Positions 57,761 through 64,000 of a DNA stretch of 64,000 nucleotides are shown here, piece after piece. Below the pieces are notes generated by a model. That model did not search any database and was not told the origin of the DNA. It saw nothing but the letters and a program-made list of their open reading frames with translations. Location of the stretch: assembly GCA_003415625.1 (NCBI GenBank), contig PYIU01000001.1:6140210-6204209 (forward strand). Direction: 5' to 3'. How positions within the stretch are numbered: position 1 is the stretch's first letter; every line of letters begins with the position of its first letter. The stretch comes from Aquanectria penicillioides. Its lineage: Eukaryota > Ascomycota > Sordariomycetes > Hypocreales > Nectriaceae. The position numbers and the translations under genes were made by a program.

Positions 57761-59994
57761 TTATCGCAGCGAGAAACCCTTTCGCTTGCCCTCCTTCTCC
57801 AGCGGTCGTCCGCTCTCGATTCGCTGCTTCTTGTCCTCGAGCTCCAGTCGTTGACGCTCGAGCTGCTCCTTCATCTCCTTGTGTCGAGCGTAGAGCTCCT
57901 CCTCGGACTGCTTCAACTTGCTCTCCTTCTCGGCAACCTTCTGCTGGAACACCATCTTCATCTCGGCCTCCATCTTGGCGAGCTTCTGCTCGTGCAGAGC
58001 ACGCTCCTCCTCCTGCTTGACGGCAGGGTTGACCTCTTTGAAGACGCTGGGGTCCTGCGACACACCCATAGCGATAAGCTTGTCGGTACGGTAGTTCTCG
58101 TAGAGGAGGTTGTTGGTGTGCTCCTTGAGCTCTTCCATGTGGGTGCGGATGAGCATCTGGCGGAGCTTGACGAAGTCGCAGTGCTCCTCGTTGTCGACCT
58201 CAATGATACCCCAGGGGTAGGCACGACCACGGACCTTGCGGCCATCGGCGCTGGTGATCTCGTTGGTGGCACCAACAACGGCGAAGGGGACCTTGGACAT
58301 GATCTCGTTGTTCTCGGCGATAGTCTCCTCGTCATCGAGCTCGTATCGAGGACCCTCGAAGATCTGGATGCCGTGGTACTTGATATCGGCGAGAATCTAA
58401 AGCTAGTCAGAGGCTGTGGTTCTCGAAAAGCACGCTGTTCTACTTACTCGGGACTTGAAGTTGGCAATCTCCTCATCGGTGAGGGTGTCAGACTTGGCAA
58501 TGACGGGGATCAGGTTGACCTTGGTGTGAAGGCGGCGCATGACCTCAATGTCAAGGGGCTTCAGGGAGTGGCCGGTGGGCTGGATGAAGAAGACACAGGC
58601 ATGGATGCGGTTGTCAACGATGTTCATGCGGTTGACCTTGTTCTCGGCATCGAGGTAAGCGTCAAATCGCTGCTCGATGTTGTCGACGATGGGGCGCCAC
58701 GACTCATCGTTGTTAACAAAGTCACCGAAACCGGGGGTGTCGACAACGGTGAGGCGCAGACGAACACCGGCCTCCTCGATATCGGCGCTGATGGACTGGA
58801 TGGTCACGGTCTTGGGAATGATGTCCAGGCTGGGGCCCTTGCGCTCCTTAGGGGGGTAGAGGGAGGTGTTGAAGAGGGTGTTGACCAGGGTGGACTTGCC
58901 CAGACCAGATTCGCCTGCAGATCGATCACAGTCAGCAAATGCATTGAAATGCATCCTCGCGGGACCACATACCAACAACCATAACATTAAAGTTGAAGCC
59001 CTTGCGAACACTCTTGCGGTGCCACTGGTTGGGCAGGTTGGCGAAGCCAACGTAGCCGGTCAACTTTCTTCGGACGATGTTCCGGCTGTCAGTGACAAGA
59101 GGCGGGGGCTGGCTGGGAACTAATACACAATTAGAGAGCTTGAAAGTTACGGCGGATAGGTGTAGACGCACCACTAGGGGGCGAGCCAGAGGGGGCCAAC
59201 GCCGGGGATTCGCTACCGTTCGAGGCTATACAAAACAGAGTTAGCAGTCATTCCATTCAAGACAGTCTTCTTATCAGCGCAGGTGCAGAGGCACGAGGAA
59301 ATTTCTAACGAGATGGTCCGGTAGTTTGCTGTTTGCCCTTGAAGCCCTCTTGGATTGGATGTGGTGTGGCCCGAGTATCGGATTGTTTGCAATGCTCCAG
59401 GTTGTGCACATCCTGGCTGGAGCCAGAATACAGCCCATCCAGAGAAATGCGCCGCACGGGACTTAGTTGCGGAGGTCCTTCCACGTCGAGCATACTGCGA
59501 TAATGTCGGGCGATCCCAGACCCCGAGGATTGGGAATTAGCGTTCCCTGGGTTAGCGGTACACTGCTGTGTCTTCTGGAGTGTTCGTGCTGCGCAGTGCG
59601 AGATCCATTTGAAGACGAAGGTATTGTCGTAGCCAGTCCATCAACGTGAAAATGGACGCTCTTGGTGCGAGCTTTGACGAGCTTGTCCGGGTCGGGTGGC
59701 ATTGCGGAATACAGAGGGATGACAGTAAACGCTCAACAAGTGCTCCGAAGACCAAAAAAATTCGAGGCGAAACAGCAGGACCCAAGAAAAACTAGATGGC
59801 GAACAAGGGATGTTGTCGTGCTATCGAGGCGCGTAGAGACGGTGGGAGATGTCGATTCAGGAGCTGGGCGGAGGATGGTCGAGCTCTCGCAATATGGCCA
59901 GTTGGCCTCGTGGCCAGAATCCGGGGACACCTTCCTCTGCCTCTGCCATCCATGTGGCGAAACATAACATAGAAGAAAGAGTTGTCTTACCCAT
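57761..59994 (-). CDS. aspB: Septin, AspB/Cdc3 group
   Basis: GTP-binding filament protein that forms heteropolymers at septation sites, hyphal tips and branch points. Minus-strand exons: 59991..59994 (ATGG only), 59172..59225, 58973..59119, 58448..58914, 57761..58396; total 435 aa. After a short Ser/Pro N-terminus come the basic lipid-binding start [20 protein letters not shown], the P-loop [20 protein letters not shown] with the switch residues, [20 protein letters not shown], and [10 protein letters not shown] (G4). The C-terminal coiled coil ([20 protein letters not shown]) is long, which excludes the Cdc10 group; the [17 protein letters not shown] segment fits AspB/Cdc3 rather than AspC/Cdc12. 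The first intron is 765 nt, far longer than all others here. The 4-nt start exon is inferred from frame and clean splice sites. Confidence 0.93.
59226..59990 (-). other. Long first intron of the septin gene
   Basis: Predicted intron of 765 nt between the ATGG exon and the next coding exon; donor GTAAGA, acceptor TATAG. Most other introns in this window are about 50-110 nt. It contains open stretches in several frames (for example 59463..59702 and 59305..59493), none with septin or other recognisable content. May hold enhancer-like elements or an alternative first exon. Confidence 0.6.
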
Positions 59995-62900
59995 AGTGAT
60001 GTTCAAGAGCGGTCGGTCTGTGTGTAGGTGTTGTGAGGAAAGCGCGAGTTCTAGGGGCTGGGTCGTTAGCTATGTCAAAGGAAAGGCCAGCTATACGAGC
60101 TCGGGAAGCGAGGACAGGAGGGCGGCGAGGAGAACACAGTCCACAATGCTATGTCGAGACTACAGGCGCGGCGATCTTTTTATCAAGGAAGACGGCGATG
60201 GGCCCCTGTTCTCGTCGTGTGGCCATCGAGGAAAGATTCGGTGCACGAGTTCGGGGGTGGAACGAGGGCGTAGCACTCACCCTAAATTACCAAGAGACGC
60301 GTGTCAATGGCGCCGCGAGGACAAGTTGGCAAGATGCAGAACGGGACCGCAGGAAGTCGACGATAGACCTGCTCTCACGCGCGAAGGAGATGCGACGGAG
60401 AGGAAGTAGCAATGATGGCAAGAGAAGAAGGAAGAAAAAGGGACGAACGAGGGTCAAGAGAGATCGAGGAGAAGAAGGGAAATTTTGGGGTGCGACGGCG
60501 GACAAGGAGAGGAAATTCTGATGTGCTGTTCTGGCAGCGAGTCTGCTGGGCGGGCGTGCTGGCTGGTCCTGCAACAAAAGGGGTTTCGCGCCAACTAAGC
60601 CTAAAAGGGGCTAGTGGGTCAGGGGTGGGCTCCAGGGGGGTCACTGCTTGGGGGGAATTAGGGATTTTGGGGGGGGCCGGTGCTCTGGAGAATTAGCGGC
60701 AGGGCTGCTGGAAGACCGCTGGGACGGCCCACTGGACTTACTGGGACGGATACCGGGTGGCTACCGTTGATTGGCCGGGGGGGCTCTGTGGCCAATGAGC
60801 GGGCGCGACGGGGGGAGAAGCGGGTGTGTTGGAGGCTGGGAGATGAGCGAAGGGAGCTCTCATATTATTATTAGAGAGGAGGAACCTTGTTGCGAATGGA
60901 AGAGGGAGACGCAGAGGAATCAATCAATCAGGGCGCACACACGCCCGGCACTGGATGGATGGGGGGGGGGTCCTCCAACATGGCCTAGCATGGCTCAGCA
61001 TGGCTCACTGTGGTCCAGCAGGAGGATAGAGAATTCCTCCCGGGCACATACACACATGCACACACACACTCGCCTCTTTGCGTGCATCCATCCATGAATG
61101 AAACCACAAACTAATTCGGAAAGCACACAGCAACTGATGGCTGACCATCTGAGGTGAGGTGACCGTTTGAAAGCTCCGTGTGGCGGCAAGAGCCGATCCT
61201 GCCAGCGAACAGCACGCACGCACACGCACACACACAAATAATGCACACAACACATCCACGCTTGCACCATTCTGGGCTACGGGCTGGCATCTAGTTCCTC
61301 TTACTGGCCTTGCTTCGTCCAATCTGGCCGAGATTGGTGCTCGACCTCGATGCTGAAACAAGTCCATCTCTATCAGTGTTTCCCCCAAGGCATACTGCAA
61401 ATAGCCAAGCATAGCACAGCACGCACCCTAGTGGCGGCGCGCGAATCCTCGAATCCATCCATCCGCCCTGTACCATGGACGAAGATGGTGCACGACTCCC
61501 GGGGCCAGCACCGATGTACTGTGGTGATACGAGGAAATAAAACGCCATTCGCTCTTTGGGACCACACATACCTACCTAGGTAGGTAGGCAGCTTGTAATT
61601 ATGTCGGTTGCAAGGTACACATACATCTACACCACGTAATTACACCATGAGACGCTTTCCGGTTCTTCTTGTTCTACCTCACAATCTCGTCTTGCTCTCC
61701 TCTCTCTCCTCTCTCCTCTCTCTTCTTCCCCCTTAACCACATCGCACGGCATGGCACGAGACATGACAGGCCCTTCCGACCAGCATAGCAGAGACAATTG
61801 GCACTACCCACCGCGAGACACTCTGACCTCTCTTTGACATCCGCGACTCTGCCCCGAGCTCCCATTCAATCATGGGGGTACGTACTATCTCACCTCACTT
61901 TGGGAGGTTCTCGCACAAAGTTTTGGAAGCGTGGCTTGCCCCGGCCACTCCCACGCCTGTGCTCGTGCCCGCGCGCCGGCCGTCTTGGTCCCTCCGCCCA
62001 CTCCATGGACCCATGGCCACCCCCATAAAAGAGGACCGCAACAACCGCCAACCGCCAACCGTCTTCGCCCCAGTCTGTATGCTGGTGGGGCCTGGAGCCC
62101 GTTGAGGCCACCAGGGGCGTGCGGCAGACCACGGGTGCCACTGGAGCCTGCGTCTGTCGCCCGATGGCATCCATCCACGTCACTGAAGTCAGCCATCTCG
62201 CGTCTCAGCAACCTCTGGGGTGAACGACCCTTTGGTATTCAGACGTCCCTCCACGCATGGACAACGTGCCGCACCGCATCTAGAGTCCGCAGCCCGGTCA
62301 ATGTAGTCCCGTTTGGGCGCAGATCATCCCTCAATTACAGGACAGGAGCTGCCAGAGCTCGGCACCTCCATCCCTCCTCCGAACGGCACGCGTAATACTT
62401 CCAGTCTTGATGCTGAAAAGTCCACCACGGCACCCTAAGGTGTTCCGTCCATCCAGTTCGGATGCAGGTCTAACCACCCGGGACATGCAGTACGACGCAA
62501 GCCGACCACCAAGCTTGCGCTGGTGGCTCGTGTTGCTCTTGACGGGCCCAGCCTGACGACGTCAACTCGTGCTCCATCTACCTAGGTAGGAAAGTAAGGG
62601 ACGAAAAAAAAAATGCATGTACGAGGTTACGGCCGACACAGGTTCGCGACGTGAAGGGCATTCCAACTATATCAGACCTGTGCAATCATACGACTCGCTG
62701 GACGGACGATCCATCCATACCCCTTCCCGGTCCATATCTCGCCTCCCTGGAGCTCGTGACCCCTGCAATGGCGCCTGGTGCACTATGCGCCGCCTTCCCA
62801 GCTTCCGATCGTTTTTGTCACCTTTGTTTCGTTTTGCATTGCTTGTTTATTCCAGTCATTTGAGAAATTATGTCGTCGGGGGAGGCCTGCATTATCTATG

Positions 62901-63748
62901 CTGTGATATAACGCTACCCTCCTTTTTTTTTTCTTTTTTTTTTTTTTTACTCTGGGGCAAAACTTCATACCGGTCTCGAAGCTGTTGGCTCTAATTGTCT
63001 CAAACTCCTTTCTTTTGCCTCTGTGACATACGTAATGGCATATTTCTGTAGCGCGCTGAGCTGGCACAGACCACCGTTAATGTCTCTCTTATATTGGGAC
63101 TGATGTGTCCCAGGATGCCAAACTCGCCGATGAAGAAGCCACGTCCTGCACGGGACATGGTGAAGATACTGACGTATGGAACGCTTCCCTAAGGCTGCCG
63201 GATTAATTGGTTGTTGCACCTGTCTTATGTGTGGCAATGCCACAGTGCTACGCTATCGAGGATCAGATTGCTTTTGGTGCAGCTCGGGATACAGGGTAGG
63301 CTCTACGTGTAGATGTTGGGAGTCCTAGATTTCCATACCCAAGCAGATTGAAAGTAATTTGACGACGAATAACTTATTTATGGATCATCAAGATTTTAGT
63401 TCAGTGTGTTCTCCTTTTCGATAGCCGCAAGTGACGAAGTAACTTGTGGTTGACCCAGTTATCGGAGCATTTAATAGTATTTTGTTGCTGACAGTTTGCA
63501 AAGCCATGTCTGCACACAGGAAAAACACCATACATAGTCTTGGAAAGGAGAAAATACTTACACCCCACTACTCGCTAAGTTTATCTAACCAGTGTCCACT
63601 CGCCGACCTTGACATCATACTCATCAACCATCCTGAAAGACCGATTCCCCGTTCTAATACATACACCAATCGCTGCGGTTTGAATTATGATACAATATTG
63701 ACCACAACCCCGCGCGCCTGCTCGCGGTCGTTGCGCGTGCCCTACCCC
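59995..63748. other. Upstream region of the septin gene and gap before ferrochelatase
   Basis: About 3.75 kb with no supported gene. Contains the septin promoter at its left end, GC-rich low-complexity DNA, an 18-bp palindrome (61569..61586), a 12-bp one (62578..62589), and T runs at 62921-62948. Open frames up to 186 codons have no protein-like content. The right end lies downstream of the ferrochelatase stop. Confidence 0.5.
61569..61586. repeat. Perfect 18-bp palindrome
   Basis: TACCTACCTAGGTAGGTA reads the same on both strands, centred on CCTAGG. Shorter versions of the motif recur elsewhere in the window, only in gene-free DNA. Confidence 0.85.
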
Positions 63749-64000
63749 TTACACTGACTGGTCAAGCTGTTGACTCGCAAAGAACCGTTTTGATTCGGCA
63801 CACTTTGCACTCTTGCAGCCCGGGCAGCGAAGGCCCATCTGCAACGAACAGGCTTGGTTCTGCTGCAGGTGCTCAAAGGCAATGTCGGCCAAAGCCTTGA
63901 TGAAGACCGGGCTGCCATTTAGCGACTCTACACGCTTGACAGTGTCAGCGTGCCCACTCTCGCCGATAACTTCCTCATCCAGCTCATAGAGAGTCTCGAT
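63749..64000 (-). CDS. Ferrochelatase, 3' end only
   Basis: Inserts ferrous iron into protoporphyrin IX, the last step of haem synthesis, at the inner mitochondrial membrane. Only the last 83 codons are in the window; the gene continues beyond base 64000. The fragment opens IETLYELDEEVIGESG and continues RVESLNGSPVFIKALADIAF, both conserved in the family. It then has CSLQMGLRCPGCKSAKC, whose CPxC-x4-C cysteines match three [2Fe-2S] ligands at the C-terminus of animal and fission yeast ferrochelatases; budding yeast lacks the cluster. It ends KRFFASQQLDQSV. The fourth ligand would lie outside the window. Identification is secure. Confidence 0.95.
   Translation of the reverse strand: METLYELDEEVIGESGHADTVKRVESLNGSPVFIKALADIAFEHLQQNQACSLQMGLRCPGCKSAKCAESKRFFASQQLDQSV

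Noticed and set aside
57851..58984. 377-codon plus-strand open frame
   Set aside because: Runs antisense to the septin exons and across a septin intron; the Val/Leu/Asp/Gly-rich translation is the typical shadow of codon-biased coding sequence.
59305..59702. Open stretches inside the septin first intron, considered as septin N-terminal exons
   Set aside because: The ATGG exon joins directly and in frame to the next coding exon with good splice sites; the stretches have no septin-like content and end in stops.
61873..61884. ATGGGG followed by a GTACGT donor-like site, as a possible tiny first exon
   Set aside because: No acceptor followed by a conserved frame could be found downstream before the ferrochelatase 3' end.

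Overview
This is a stretch of nuclear chromosome from a filamentous ascomycete. The housekeeping genes carry short (about 50-100 nt) GT-AG introns, genes lie on both strands at roughly 2-3 kb spacing, and the protein families (gephyrin-type CnxE, Gef1-type CLC, AspB/Cdc3 septin, Zn2Cys6 regulator, Fe-S ferrochelatase) are those of Pezizomycotina. Sequence similarity recalled from memory points to Sordariomycetes, probably Hypocreales, but I cannot place the species. No bacterial operon, CRISPR array, intact transposon, rRNA or convincing tRNA was seen.

Layout. 1-20.5 kb is gene-dense: molybdenum cofactor gene cnxE (5' end off the window), V-ATPase c'' proteolipid, TFIIA gamma, a TMEM42-like drug/metabolite-type membrane protein, a Gef1-like CLC chloride/proton exchanger, a Dpb3/POLE4-type histone-fold protein, U2A' (Lea1, with an apparent 1-nt frameshift), the Vps15 PI3-kinase regulatory subunit, an F-box-like orphan, and a conserved fungal protein of unknown role. 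From 20.5 to 35.0 kb I find no gene: the stretch holds low-complexity and microsatellite DNA and, near its right end, visibly AT-richer DNA. Then come a pyridoxamine-oxidase-fold flavin protein (35-35.8 kb), a Zn2Cys6 transcription factor (39.5-42 kb), a secreted/membrane Pro-His-rich protein whose reading frame is broken twice in C runs (44.1-46.6 kb), a TatD/Scn1-type metallohydrolase (47.1-48.4 kb), another 4.3 kb gap, a small fungal membrane protein (52.7-53.5 kb), kinetochore Spc24, mitochondrial fission protein Fis1, septin AspB/Cdc3, a 3.7 kb gap, and the 3' end of ferrochelatase entering from the right edge.

How the genes relate: they are independent housekeeping genes, not a pathway cluster. 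Several touch the endomembrane system (V-ATPase c'', CLC exchanger, Vps15), but this may be chance. Introns were placed by hand from GT/AG sites, reading frame and family conservation, so exon edges are predictions. Three single-base shortfalls, all in C/G homopolymers inside otherwise conserved or continuous coding sequence, suggest the assembly under-calls homopolymers; this matters for any automatic annotation of the window. No strong candidate for a new biological system was found; the best leads are the 14.5-kb gene desert, the His-Gly linker in CnxE, the septin gene with a 4-nt coding first exon and a 765-nt intron, and the palindromic ACCTAGGT/TAGGTACCTA sites in the gaps.
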